A stretch of DNA of 64,000 nt from an uncultured Eubacteriales bacterium (GTDB lineage Bacteria > Bacillota > Clostridia > Oscillospirales > Acutalibacteraceae). The stretch is from NCBI GenBank assembly GCA_902491475.1, contig CABUHY010000003.1, forward strand, positions 62,001 to 126,000, given 5' to 3'. Below the pieces are notes generated by a model. That model did no database searches, was not told the origin of the DNA, and saw only the letters and a list, made by a program, of their open reading frames with translations. The translations under genes were made by a program, and so were the position numbers. This document shows positions 40,427-49,337 of this stretch, one piece after another (positions within the stretch are counted from its first letter, which is position 1; every line of letters starts with the position of its first letter).

Positions 40427-40831
40427 TCAGTCCTTTCTGCGGCATTCGCCGCAAATACCGTAAAGCACTGTCTTTTCGCCGTCAATGACGAAGTCGTGCT
40501 CTTTTTCTATATGTTCCGACAGGTCGTTTAAGAACTCACATTCGGCGTGGAGAAGCTTGCCGCATTTAAGGCATTTTAAGTGATAATGCCTGTGGCAGTC
40601 GCCCGTGTCGTCAAAATACTGATAGCAGGCGCAGGCACCGTCGCCGAGGATGTATTTTCTTATAACCCCGTCCTCGTGAAGCCTTTCAAGGTGGCGGTAA
40701 ACGGTTGTCCTGCCGATATTGCAGCCGTTTTGGCGCAGGGAGTAAAAAACATCTTCGGCAGTGAGATGCCTGTCCTTATTATTCTTCAAAAAGTCAAGAA
40801 TTTCCGTACTTTGTTTTGTTGTGTAGCCCAT
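40427..40831 (-). CDS. Fur-family metalloregulator (Zur/PerR type)
   Basis: The 134-residue protein has the winged-helix of the Fur family (LTAEDVFYSLRQNGCNIGRTTVYRHLERL), the metal-sensing segment HRHYHLKCLKCGKLLHAEC and the C-terminal CGECRRKD that completes the structural Cys4 zinc site. It most likely responds to zinc, judging from the znu operon and metal exporter downstream, but PerR or Fur function cannot be excluded from sequence. A TGAAATTGAAAACGAATTTCA palindrome in its promoter suggests autoregulation. Confidence 0.88.
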   Translation of the reverse strand: MGYTTKQSTEILDFLKNNKDRHLTAEDVFYSLRQNGCNIGRTTVYRHLERLHEDGVIRKYILGDGACACYQYFDDTGDCHRHYHLKCLKCGKLLHAECEFLNDLSEHIEKEHDFVIDGEKTVLYGICGECRRKD

Positions 40832-40845
40832 ATTCCGCCTCCGAA

Positions 40846-40871
40846 ATGAAATTGAAAACGAATTTCAATTT
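40846..40871. promoter_or_regulatory. Fur/Zur-type operator upstream of the regulator
   Basis: ATGAAATTGAAAACGAATTTCA is an imperfect palindrome of the Fur-box type (TGAAATT...AATTTCA), overlapping the ribosome site region of the Fur-family gene. Confidence 0.6.
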
Positions 40872-40913
40872 GCAATTATATATCTTTTGCCGCCTTATGT
40901 CAAGACAAAAAAA

Positions 40914-40938
40914 TAAAGACCCGAAAATCGGGTCTTTA
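40914..40938. terminator. Terminator of the ferredoxin gene
   Basis: AAAGACCCGA and TCGGGTCTTT pair around AAA, with A and T runs outside, able to act in both directions. Confidence 0.8.
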
Positions 40939-40959
40939 TGTAACAGCTTTTCCTAAGGA

Positions 40960-41130
40960 TTATTCCTGTGAGGGAGCTCCTACGGGGCAAACTTCTGCGC
41001 AGTTGCCGCATTCAATGCAAGTATCCGCATCGATTACGTACTTATCGCCGCCGTCGGAAATAGCTTCAACGGGACATTCTGCAGCGCAAGCACCGCAAGT
41101 AATGCAATCATCACTGATTTTGTATGCCAT
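40960..41130 (-). CDS. 2[4Fe-4S] ferredoxin
   Basis: The 56-residue protein is a clostridial-type ferredoxin. Two CxxCxxCxxxCP clusters are present: CITCGACAAECP and CIECGNCAEVCP. It carries electrons in fermentative metabolism in the cytoplasm. The ATG at 41130 follows GGGAGGTAAGAATT. The gene is monocistronic with its own terminator. It is below the length of most gene-calling cut-offs. Confidence 0.95.
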   Translation of the reverse strand: MAYKISDDCITCGACAAECPVEAISDGGDKYVIDADTCIECGNCAEVCPVGAPSQE

Positions 41131-41208
41131 AATTCTTACCTCCCTTGTAGTTTATTGAATTACATTGTAGCACAATTTTTCAAAATATCAAGTGCTTTTT
41201 TGTGAATT

Positions 41209-42072
41209 TTATTCGATACCTTTAAGAGCTTCGATTTCTTTCTTGTCGAGCTTAATCTGAGCGTCCTTTATAAGCTTGACGCTGTGGCGTTCAACAGTTA
41301 TCGGAGCGGCGTCGCTTCGTCTGTCGAGTCTGATTTTAAGCATACCCGTAATAAGGTTGTTTTCTATTACCGTGCCTCTGCCCTCAACGGTTTCGACGAT
41401 GGCACCGACCTTGGGCGTGTGGCGCAAAAGGTGCTCGTAGGTGTCCTGCTCGTATTTGAGACAGCACATAAGTCTGCCGCAGGTTCCGCTTATCTTTACG
41501 GGGTTTAATGACATTCCCTGCTCCTTTGCCATTTTAATGGAAACGGGCTGGAATTCGCCGAGGAATGATTTGCAGCAAAACGGTCTGCCGCATATTCCGA
41601 AGCCGCCGAGCATTTTTGCCTCGTCCCTTACGCCTATCTGCCGCAATTCTATCCTTGTTCTGAATACGCCCGCAAGGTCCTTTACAAGCTCACGGAAGTC
41701 AACCCTGCCGTCGGCGGTAAAGTAGAAAAGGATTTTGCTTGAATCAAAGGTGTATTCGACATCGACAAGCTTCATTTCAAGCCCGTGCTGTGCGATTTTC
41801 TCCTCGCATATCTTATATGCCTTTTTCTCTTTTTCCTTGTTCTGTTCAACCGTTTTCAAATCGGCCTCGGTAGCGAGCCTGATTACGGGCTTGAGCGGAT
41901 TTACGATGCTGTCGTCGGGAACATCCCTGTTCTCCATCGCAACCTCGCCGCACTCAAGACCTCTTGCGGTTTCGACTATTGCACGGTCGCCCTTTTTGAA
42001 GGTCATTCCGTTAGGTCCGAAGTAGTAGACCTTACCTACATTCTTAAATCTTATACCGACTATTTCTGCCAT
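41209..42072 (-). CDS. ricT: RicT (YaaT), PSP1-domain protein
   Basis: The 287-residue protein has the PSP1 domain with the cysteine set GGFGICGRPFCC and GTCGRLMCCLKYE (residues about 155-210), which in Bacillus binds Fe-S clusters with RicA/RicF and promotes mRNA processing by RNase Y, sporulation and competence. The gene follows holB directly, the same order as in Bacillus (holB-yaaT). Confidence 0.92.
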   Translation of the reverse strand: MAEIVGIRFKNVGKVYYFGPNGMTFKKGDRAIVETARGLECGEVAMENRDVPDDSIVNPLKPVIRLATEADLKTVEQNKEKEKKAYKICEEKIAQHGLEMKLVDVEYTFDSSKILFYFTADGRVDFRELVKDLAGVFRTRIELRQIGVRDEAKMLGGFGICGRPFCCKSFLGEFQPVSIKMAKEQGMSLNPVKISGTCGRLMCCLKYEQDTYEHLLRHTPKVGAIVETVEGRGTVIENNLITGMLKIRLDRRSDAAPITVERHSVKLIKDAQIKLDKKEIEALKGIE

Positions 42073-42083
42073 ATATTTCTCCT

Positions 42084-42953
42084 TTATTTGCCTACCGCCG
42101 AGCGTAAGCGTCCGCTCATTGCGGTTATGAGTAAATTATAATTTGCGTTTTGTTTGAATAATCCGACAAGCTTTGCCGTTTCCCCGATAAGGGCATACAG
42201 CTTGTTTGCCGAAAGTTTTGAACACAGCACCTGCGTAACATCGGAAAAATCCGAATTGTTTTTACCCGTCTGCTTAAAGATAAGCGCGTCGGTAAATATC
42301 CTTGTGAGCGCCGACAGCGTTTCGAGAAAATCTCCCTTGTCGTTTGCGAGAAAAGAGAGCTCTTTAAGCAGTTCAAGCTCCGTGTCCGCACAAAGCGAAA
42401 CCGCAATGTTTTCGGCGAGGGTAACGCATTTTTCGGAATATGTTTCCTCTGCATCCGAAAGGCTTATCAGCGACGCCCTTGAAATTATCGTGTCGAGCAT
42501 TGCGCTTTTTGACGAACAGGTGAGTATGAAGTAATCGAAATGCGGCGGCTCTTCGAGGATTTTGAGCATTGCGTTCTCCGAGGAGTCGTTCATATTCTGC
42601 GCTTCGGTTATTATATAAACCTTTTTGTCCGAATCGTTCGGGATAACAAAGGCGTCCTGCCTTATCTGCCTCGAGGTTTCGACCTTGAAGGTGTAGTTTT
42701 CCTTTTCTTCGCCGTATTGCTTTATGTCGGGATTTGAATTTGCCCGACACTTTATACAGGCGGGACATATACCGCAGGGCTTTTCGCCCTCGCCCTTACA
42801 GACAATCATATTTGCAAGAAAACGGGCAAAGCTAAGCCTCGTTTCAAGCGTTCCGCTCTCTATGAGAAAGGTCTGCGGAAATGTGCCGTTCTTTGCATAT
42901 GACCGAAGAGCCTCGCTCTCACGGCGGTTTAGATTAAAATCGTCTATTCTCAT
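42084..42953 (-). CDS. holB: DNA polymerase III delta-prime subunit
   Basis: The 289-residue protein has a clamp-loader fold with the zinc cluster CKGEGEKPCGICPACIKC near residues 52-70, IITEAQNMNDSSENAMLKILEEPP near 110-135 (parts quoted) and TIISRASL. It lacks a functional Walker A, as expected of delta-prime. It stands 11 nt before ricT. It is part of the clamp loader at the replication fork. Confidence 0.9.
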   Translation of the reverse strand: MRIDDFNLNRRESEALRSYAKNGTFPQTFLIESGTLETRLSFARFLANMIVCKGEGEKPCGICPACIKCRANSNPDIKQYGEEKENYTFKVETSRQIRQDAFVIPNDSDKKVYIITEAQNMNDSSENAMLKILEEPPHFDYFILTCSSKSAMLDTIISRASLISLSDAEETYSEKCVTLAENIAVSLCADTELELLKELSFLANDKGDFLETLSALTRIFTDALIFKQTGKNNSDFSDVTQVLCSKLSANKLYALIGETAKLVGLFKQNANYNLLITAMSGRLRSAVGK

Positions 42954-42970
42954 AAAATCAAAATCTTTCG

Positions 42971-43909
42971 TTAAAAATTCTGCGAAAGCGCTATCATTAC
43001 GGGCATTGTGATAATCGAAATAAAGCTTACGACCGCAACGGTCTGCGACGCCGCCTCGTTATCCCTGCCGTATTTTGTCGAGAACATAACCGTGTTGTTC
43101 GCAGTCGGGGCGGATGCCGAAAGAATAAGCGCCGTGAGCAATGTGCCCGAAATGCCCATAAGCCTGAACACGCCGAACGAAATCAGCGGCATTGCAATAA
43201 GCTTCAACAGCGCCACAAGGTACGCTTCACGGCGTAAAAACATCTTTTTAAGGTCGGTTTTTGAAAGGTATGTGCCGAACATAAGCATTGCAAGCGGAGT
43301 GTTTATGCTTGCGATGTATTCGACGGGTGTGAGTATAACATCGGGAAGCCTTATTTCCAAAAGATAAATCGGCAGACCGATTATAACCGAGATAATACCG
43401 GGGTTCAAGATAAGCGATTTAAGGCTTATCGGCGATTTTCCGTTTTCGCTCTTTTTCATAAGGTAAACGCCGTGCGTGAACGAAAAAACATTGAAAGGGA
43501 TAAGCACGCCCGAGCAGAAGAACACGCCCTCAGTGCCGAGCACCGCCGCCGCAAGCGGAAGCACCATATATCCGACATTGCCGTAAACGCAGGCGAATTT
43601 ATATACCCGCATTGCGTCCTCCTTGCCGTGCCTGAAAAAGGGCAGGGAGATTATAATCGCGATAATGTGGAACACCGTTCCGCCGAGGAACGACATAAGA
43701 AGATTGTGCCAATTTTCATCGGTCAATTCCATTGCGGTAAACGATGAAATTATAATTGCGGGAGTAACGATGTAGAAAAGCAGGTCGTTTGTAAGCCTTG
43801 AAGCCTTTTCGGTATAAAGCTTGGTTCTGTCGCATATAAAGCCGACAGCAACTATAATGTAAAGAATTGCCACCTGCTTTGCCGCAACCGCAACATTTTG
43901 TAAAAACAT
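42971..43909 (-). CDS. AEC-family (auxin efflux carrier-type) transporter
   Basis: The 312-residue protein has ten predicted membrane helices and the AEC pattern: an N-terminal half ending around YMVLPLAAAVLGTEG and a C-terminal half with PLAMLMFGTYLSKTDLKK and SASAPTANNTVMFSTKYG. Bacterial members transport malate or similar acids. The gene lies 14 nt after an unknown membrane protein gene and 17 nt before holB. Confidence 0.85.
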   Translation of the reverse strand: MFLQNVAVAAKQVAILYIIVAVGFICDRTKLYTEKASRLTNDLLFYIVTPAIIISSFTAMELTDENWHNLLMSFLGGTVFHIIAIIISLPFFRHGKEDAMRVYKFACVYGNVGYMVLPLAAAVLGTEGVFFCSGVLIPFNVFSFTHGVYLMKKSENGKSPISLKSLILNPGIISVIIGLPIYLLEIRLPDVILTPVEYIASINTPLAMLMFGTYLSKTDLKKMFLRREAYLVALLKLIAMPLISFGVFRLMGISGTLLTALILSASAPTANNTVMFSTKYGRDNEAASQTVAVVSFISIITMPVMIALSQNF

Positions 43910-43923
43910 ATACTTCCCCGCCG

Positions 43924-44880
43924 TCAGTTTTCAAGGAAGTCTTCGTCAACGGGTTCTTTGGACGGCTTTTCCGTTTCATCTGCCAACAGCTCGTCCTCGT
44001 CTGCGCTTCTGCCCGATTTTGAGCAGGCGTCAACATAGATAATCGCAAACACGCCGAAGGTTATATCGGTAAGCGAGAACGGAAAGCCTGTCGGGAGGGT
44101 TGAGGAAAGACCGCAAACCGTAACCGCAAGCCTTGAAACGCCGATAACAAGCGCAAACATCGCCGCAACAAGGGCGTATCTCATAGCCTTGCGCATTTCG
44201 TGCTTTTGGCAAATCTGCGAGCTTATCCTTGCAAACGACATAAAGAACAGCATCATAAATATAAGCATTGCAAGCTCAAGCAGAAGGTCTGCAAGAACTA
44301 CGAAGCTTATCTTGGTCATAAATCTGTAAACCGTTCTGAACATAGCCCAGAAAAGGGGAGTCAGAGCAAGGAATTTGTAATCGGCAAAGGAGCCCTTGCC
44401 GTCGTGGTAATAAAGGGCGAAAAGTATGAAGTAAATGCAGGCGCAAAGTCCGAAAACAGCCTCAAAGAACACGGAGAACATACCGTTTGAGAACAGATAT
44501 GCAACAGTGTTCGAGCCTGCGCCGTAGCTTGTAACCGATTTTATGAAAGAGCCGACGCAAATGCCCGTGTCATATGCAAGACCGAGCGCAAACAGCGCCG
44601 CACCGATACAAAGCGGCTTTGATTTACCTCTTACCGACTTTGAAGCCGTAACCTTATTTGTGAGCGTAACAAGCACGAATATTGCCGCCGCAAAGATAAC
44701 TGCGAGCGCATAGAAAATATAAACGCTTGCATTTACTCGTGAGAAAAATCCGCTTGAGTCTCTCTCGTTAAGGCAGACAAGCTGATAAATTCTGACAGGG
44801 ATTAAAGCCGCAAGCGCAACGCCGAGGACAGCGTATATCGCCTTGAAGCCGATGTTCTTTTTTGCTGATTTTGAACTCAT
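43924..44880 (-). CDS. Unrecognised polytopic membrane protein
   Basis: The 318-residue protein has eight or so predicted membrane helices, a positively charged N-terminus (SSKSAKKNIGFK) and an acidic cytoplasmic tail (SADEDELLADETEKPSKEP). No family is recognised. It sits between citrate synthase (20 nt upstream) and an AEC transporter, and AGAGG precedes the ATG. Confidence 0.7.
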   Translation of the reverse strand: MSSKSAKKNIGFKAIYAVLGVALAALIPVRIYQLVCLNERDSSGFFSRVNASVYIFYALAVIFAAAIFVLVTLTNKVTASKSVRGKSKPLCIGAALFALGLAYDTGICVGSFIKSVTSYGAGSNTVAYLFSNGMFSVFFEAVFGLCACIYFILFALYYHDGKGSFADYKFLALTPLFWAMFRTVYRFMTKISFVVLADLLLELAMLIFMMLFFMSFARISSQICQKHEMRKAMRYALVAAMFALVIGVSRLAVTVCGLSSTLPTGFPFSLTDITFGVFAIIYVDACSKSGRSADEDELLADETEKPSKEPVDEDFLEN

Positions 44881-44900
44881 TTTTCAAGCCTCTTTCGTAA

Positions 44901-46313
44901 TTATCTTTCTTCGGTGGGAATGTATTCGTTCTGTACCTCGTGGTCGTCGATTCGTTCCGAAAGCGGAACAAAATTCCTCGGCAGCGAAACGCTCTTGTAT
45001 GCGGGGCGCATTATCTTTCCGCCGGAATAAAGCTCTTCTATTCTGTGAGCGCACCAGCCGGGAACCCTTGCCGACATAAATATCGGGGTGAAAAGCTCCT
45101 CGGGAATTCGCAGCATCGAGTAGATAAGACCAGAGTACAAATCGACATTGGCGCATATTTTTTTCTTTATGCCCTTGTATTTGCAGAAAAGCTCGGGTGT
45201 GACCTTTTCAACGGTTTCGAGAATTCTGAAATCCTCCTCGTAACCGAACTGTGCCGAGTACTTTTGAGCGTCCTTTTTAAGCAGTACCGCTCTCGGGTCG
45301 GAAAGGGTATATACGGCGTGACCCATACCGTATATGAGCCCCGAGCCGTCGCCCGCCTCTTTTTTGATAACCTTTGTAAGGTAATCGGCTATCTGACCCT
45401 CGTCAGCCGTGTTTTTGACATTTGCTTTTATATCCTCCACCATTTTGTGAACCCTTATATTTGCACCGCCGTGCTTGGGTCCTTTAAGGGAGCCGATACC
45501 CGCGGCGATTGCCGAGTAGGTGTCCGTTCCCGTGGAGGTAATGCAGCGTGTTGTGAAAGCCGAGTTGTTACCGCCGCCGTGGTCTGCGTGAATTATCATA
45601 CAGGTGTCAAGAAGCTTTGCTTCCGCGTCCGTGAACTTGCGGTCGGAGCGGATAGAGCCCAAAATGGACTCCGCCATAGTGTAGTTGAGGTTGTTCTGAT
45701 GAATGTACATGCTCTTACGGTCAAAGGTTCTTCTTTTAGCCTGATAAGCGTAGGACATAAGCATCGGTATTTGCGCTATAAGCTGGATTGACTGGCGCAG
45801 AACATTTTCAAGCGAGGTGTCGTCGGGATTTTCGTCAAAGGTGTAAAGTCCGAGCACGGAGCTTGCAACCTTGTTCATAATATCTCTCGACGGAGCTTTC
45901 ATTATTATATCCTCGATAAATTCGTCGGGAAGCTCCCTTGCCTGAGCGAGAACGGAAGTGAAAACATCAAGCTGCTCCTTTGTCGGCAAATCGCCGAAAA
46001 GCAGAAGCCATACGACCTCTTCAAAGCCGAAACGGTTCTCCTCCTTACAGTTTTTGACTATATCGCTCATATTTATACCGCGGTAAAAAAGTCTGCCCTC
46101 TCTGGGTACACGCTCGCCGTCGTCTATGTAGTAGCCCTCAACCGAGCAAATCCTCGTAAGACCTGCCATAACGCCCGTGCCGTCGGAATTCCTCAAGCCC
46201 TTTTTAACATCAAATCTTTTATAGTCCTCGGGCTGTATGCTGTTATTTTTCAGCAATTCGTCGCATAAACTATGAATGGTATTGTCGGAGATGGAAGAAA
46301 TAAATTCGGACAT
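44901..46313 (-). CDS. Citrate synthase (type II/2-methylcitrate synthase family)
   Basis: The 470-residue protein has the catalytic histidines in IHADHGGGNNSAF (near residue 245) and in GMGHAVYTLSDPR (near 325), and a GPKHGGANIRVHKM segment. An N-terminal extension of about 70 residues precedes the core, as in the long clostridial form. It condenses oxaloacetate and acetyl-CoA, probably for glutamate synthesis in an incomplete TCA cycle. Transcription begins in the 129-bp gap to spoIID. Confidence 0.92.
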   Translation of the reverse strand: MSEFISSISDNTIHSLCDELLKNNSIQPEDYKRFDVKKGLRNSDGTGVMAGLTRICSVEGYYIDDGERVPREGRLFYRGINMSDIVKNCKEENRFGFEEVVWLLLFGDLPTKEQLDVFTSVLAQARELPDEFIEDIIMKAPSRDIMNKVASSVLGLYTFDENPDDTSLENVLRQSIQLIAQIPMLMSYAYQAKRRTFDRKSMYIHQNNLNYTMAESILGSIRSDRKFTDAEAKLLDTCMIIHADHGGGNNSAFTTRCITSTGTDTYSAIAAGIGSLKGPKHGGANIRVHKMVEDIKANVKNTADEGQIADYLTKVIKKEAGDGSGLIYGMGHAVYTLSDPRAVLLKKDAQKYSAQFGYEEDFRILETVEKVTPELFCKYKGIKKKICANVDLYSGLIYSMLRIPEELFTPIFMSARVPGWCAHRIEELYSGGKIMRPAYKSVSLPRNFVPLSERIDDHEVQNEYIPTEER

Positions 46314-46442
46314 TTCCGAGCCTCCTTACAAATAAAATAATATATCAAGACACAATTATACATTTTAATTGATATTCTATTGTATATCAAAACAGCCGTA
46401 AAGTCAACGAAAACCAAAGAATTATAAACGGAGGTACATTAA

Positions 46443-47444
46443 ATGAAAAGACCCGTAATTTTTGTGATTGTAATGCTTGTCGCAATGATAGCGACTCCCG
46501 TGGCGGCGCTTGACCTGTCGGAGTTTTCGGCAAAGAATGTAAAAGAGACATTCTCCACTTCGTTTTCGTCAGAAGCGGACAAGGAAACCGATGCGGAAAA
46601 CGGCGTTGTAAAGGTTATGGCAAAAGCCGACGGCAACATAATGACGGCGTCCGTTACTGAATATCTTGTCGGCTGCGTTGCAAGCGAAATGCCTGCGACA
46701 TATCACGAGGAGGCGCTCAAAGCGCAGGCGGTTGCGGCATACACAAACCTTGTAAGGCTTCGTAAAAATCCCGATTCCTCACTCAACGGTGCCGATATAT
46801 CGGACGACCCGAAAAAGCATCAGGGATATTTAAGCGAGGAACAGCAAAAGGAAAAATGGGGCGACAAATACGACCGCTATCACGAAAAAATACTTGCCGC
46901 CGTAAGCGAGGTGGCGGGGCAGGCGGTGACCTATAATTCCGATCCGATAGTTGCGGCGTACTGTGCCATAAGCACGGGCAAGACCGAAAACGCCTCGGAC
47001 ATATGGGGCGGGGAATTGCCGTATCTTGTCTCGGTTGTGTCTTCGGGCGATAAGCTGTCTCCCGACTGTTCCTCAACTGTCGTTCTGACTGCGGAGCAGT
47101 TTGCAGCCTCCCTGTCGGGCGACCCCGAAATTCAGCTCGGCGACGACCCGTCTGCATGGATAGGAAACACGGAGCGCACCGAAGCGGGAGCGGTAAAAAG
47201 CATTGTCATAGGCGGCAAAACCCTCACGGGCACAAAGGCTCGTAATCTGTTTTCTTTGAGGAGCCCCGCCTTTTCGGTCGAATACTCAAACGGAAGCTTT
47301 ACCTTTAATGTGACGGGCTACGGGCACCTTATAGGAATGAGCCAGTACGGCGCCGACTATATGGCAAGAAACGGCAGTGATTACAAGGCGATACTTTCCC
47401 ATTACTATACGGGCACGAAAATCGAAAAAATATCGCTTGAATAA
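46443..47444 (+). CDS. spoIID: SpoIID-domain protein (septal peptidoglycan hydrolase)
   Basis: The 333-residue protein has an N-terminal signal/membrane segment, a SpoIID domain starting at VTEYLVGCVASEMPATYHEEALKAQAVAAYT (parts) and the C-terminal catalytic-type motif GYGHLIGMSQYGADYMA. SpoIID is a lytic transglycosylase acting during engulfment in sporulation; it works with SpoIIP and SpoIIM. A sporulation role agrees with the SpoIIQ-like gene at 53310. The start ATG follows CGGAGGTACATTAA. Confidence 0.88.
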   Translation: MKRPVIFVIVMLVAMIATPVAALDLSEFSAKNVKETFSTSFSSEADKETDAENGVVKVMAKADGNIMTASVTEYLVGCVASEMPATYHEEALKAQAVAAYTNLVRLRKNPDSSLNGADISDDPKKHQGYLSEEQQKEKWGDKYDRYHEKILAAVSEVAGQAVTYNSDPIVAAYCAISTGKTENASDIWGGELPYLVSVVSSGDKLSPDCSSTVVLTAEQFAASLSGDPEIQLGDDPSAWIGNTERTEAGAVKSIVIGGKTLTGTKARNLFSLRSPAFSVEYSNGSFTFNVTGYGHLIGMSQYGADYMARNGSDYKAILSHYYTGTKIEKISLE

Positions 47445-47448
47445 ACAA

Positions 47449-47476
47449 AAAACGGAGATGAAAATCTCCGTTTTTA
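47449..47476. terminator. Bidirectional terminator between spoIID and HAD gene
   Basis: AAAAACGGAGAT and ATCTCCGTTTTT pair around GAAA. The two genes converge here. Confidence 0.85.
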
Positions 47477-47490
47477 ATCTGTTTAATCCG

Positions 47491-48279
47491 TTATAATTCC
47501 TCAGCCAAAGCCTTTAACGACTTTGCGACAAACGAGGCTTTAATATCGCTTTTTTCATAGGAGGCAAGGTCCGTAACGCCCGTCAGCACAAGCACCGAGG
47601 TAACCCCGTTGTTCATACCGATTGCAATGTCCGTTTCAAGCCTGTCCCCGATAAAGCAAAGCTCCTCTTTTTTACAGCCGAGCTTTTCCGTAAGGTATTC
47701 GACCGTGTGGGCGTGGGGCTTGCCCATAACCTCGGGGTCCTTACCCGTGGAGGCTTTGAACATAGCCATCATTGAGCCCGTGTCGGGCATAAAGCCGTCT
47801 GCCGTCGGACAGTTGAAATCGGGGTGCGTGGCAATGTATTTTTTGCCGTCTGCAATGAACTTGCAGGCTTTTCTTATCTTTTCATAGGTAAGGGTTGTGT
47901 CAAAGCCGAGCACCACGATGTCGGGATTTTCTTCCTCAAGCTCAATACCGGCGTTTACAAAATCGGCGGTCAGCCTTTCGTTGCCGAGAAGATAAACCCC
48001 GGCGTCGGGATAATTCTTTTTAAGATGCGAAATTGTAACATGGGAGGAAATAACGATTTTACCGTCCGTTACATCACAGCCCATATTGTGAAGCTTGTTT
48101 TTGCACACCTCAACATTGTTCGACGAGTTGTTGGTAAAGAAACAGAAATCTTTTCCCACGCTCTTAACCTTTTCAAGGAAATCGAGCGAGCCGTCGATAA
48201 GGTTGCCGTCAAGGTAAAATGTGCCGTCCATATCGATGATAAAGTATTTTATTTTATCAAATAAAGCGTTTTTACTCAT
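47491..48279 (-). CDS. HAD-IIA family phosphatase (NagD-like)
   Basis: The 262-residue enzyme has motif I IIDMDGTFYLDG (nucleophile Asp near 15), motif II TNNSSN, a IIA-type cap in the middle and the motif IV region CFIGDRLETDIAIG near 205. Members dephosphorylate sugar phosphates, nucleotides or phosphoglycolate. AAGGAGC precedes the ATG. It is 10 nt after the membrane-anchored protein gene. Confidence 0.88.
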   Translation of the reverse strand: MSKNALFDKIKYFIIDMDGTFYLDGNLIDGSLDFLEKVKSVGKDFCFFTNNSSNNVEVCKNKLHNMGCDVTDGKIVISSHVTISHLKKNYPDAGVYLLGNERLTADFVNAGIELEEENPDIVVLGFDTTLTYEKIRKACKFIADGKKYIATHPDFNCPTADGFMPDTGSMMAMFKASTGKDPEVMGKPHAHTVEYLTEKLGCKKEELCFIGDRLETDIAIGMNNGVTSVLVLTGVTDLASYEKSDIKASFVAKSLKALAEEL

Positions 48280-48289
48280 TTACTGCTCC

Positions 48290-49192
48290 TTACCATTCAA
48301 CGGTGTATCTGTCCTCAAAGCAGAGACCTACCTTGCAGTCCATTCCGAGAGCCGACAGGCTGAGATACATCGGCATATGAACATATAACTCGCTGATGTC
48401 GCCCGTGCTTTTTTCTATGCTTGCAATAAGATATACATCTTCGTAATCGCAGTGGATTTCGGAAATCTCGACATATCCCGCAACTGCGTCCGTAATTTCC
48501 TGTTTTGTGATTATTGTGCCTACGGCGCCCGTGCCCTTTCCGTTTACGGGGTCAGCCTCGGGGAGCATATGTATTTCTATCTCGTAAAAATCGCCCTTTT
48601 CGGTACAGGTTGCGCTTTCGACCTCTTCCGCCGAGAGTACGCAAACGGCTTTTGAGGGCGGAAAAGCGTCCGCAATTTCATCACGCTGCGTAAAGGTCTT
48701 GGGTTCGAGGTCCTCTGTAAGAAATCTTCCCATTACAGCCTTACCTATCCTTGAAAGTATGGGGTTGTTTCCCGTTTCGATAACGCCGTTGTAGTTGGAA
48801 GCTCTGTTATATATTCTTGTAACGCTCTTTGCCTGCAATTTGACCTTTGCGTTTGCGGCTTTGTAATATTCGACAATTTCTTCCTTTGTCTGCGGCATTT
48901 TTGTAAGGTCAACGGGCGGAACATCGCTGTCCGGCAGGGGAAGTGCCGAGCCGTTTGCACCGTCGGAAGCCGTATTGTTTCCGTTTGCGGGCAAAGCCGA
49001 GGGGGAAATAATATCCGTACCCGGCTTTTCGGAGGACGCCGACTGATAGAGGGTGTTGCCGTCCTTATATGCCATATAAAGCACAATATACGCTATTGCC
49101 ACTCCCATTATAAGACCGACAGCTTTGGCAAATACGCTCCAGAACGACCTGCCTGTTTCGGCTTTTTCGGAAGAGGTTGCTTTTTCATTCAT
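48290..49192 (-). CDS. Unrecognised membrane-anchored extracytoplasmic protein
   Basis: The 300-residue protein has a short cytoplasmic N-terminus, one membrane helix (about residues 22-44), a low-complexity Ser/Pro/Asn linker (50-95) and an extracellular domain from about 100 to the end. The domain has alternating beta strands and a helix with the pattern TKEEIVEYYKAANAKVK. I recognise no family. It is cotranscribed with the HAD phosphatase. Confidence 0.6.
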   Translation of the reverse strand: MNEKATSSEKAETGRSFWSVFAKAVGLIMGVAIAYIVLYMAYKDGNTLYQSASSEKPGTDIISPSALPANGNNTASDGANGSALPLPDSDVPPVDLTKMPQTKEEIVEYYKAANAKVKLQAKSVTRIYNRASNYNGVIETGNNPILSRIGKAVMGRFLTEDLEPKTFTQRDEIADAFPPSKAVCVLSAEEVESATCTEKGDFYEIEIHMLPEADPVNGKGTGAVGTIITKQEITDAVAGYVEISEIHCDYEDVYLIASIEKSTGDISELYVHMPMYLSLSALGMDCKVGLCFEDRYTVEW

Positions 49193-49337
49193 ATAATTAC
49201 TCTTTTCTTATTATACATTTTCCTTTCGTATTTTACATTTTTTGCGCTTTAAAGTCAATAAAATCACATTATATTTTATTGAGCCTTTTCGGATAATGTG
49301 ATATACTTTTATAAAAAATACAGGAGTTAAAATAAAT

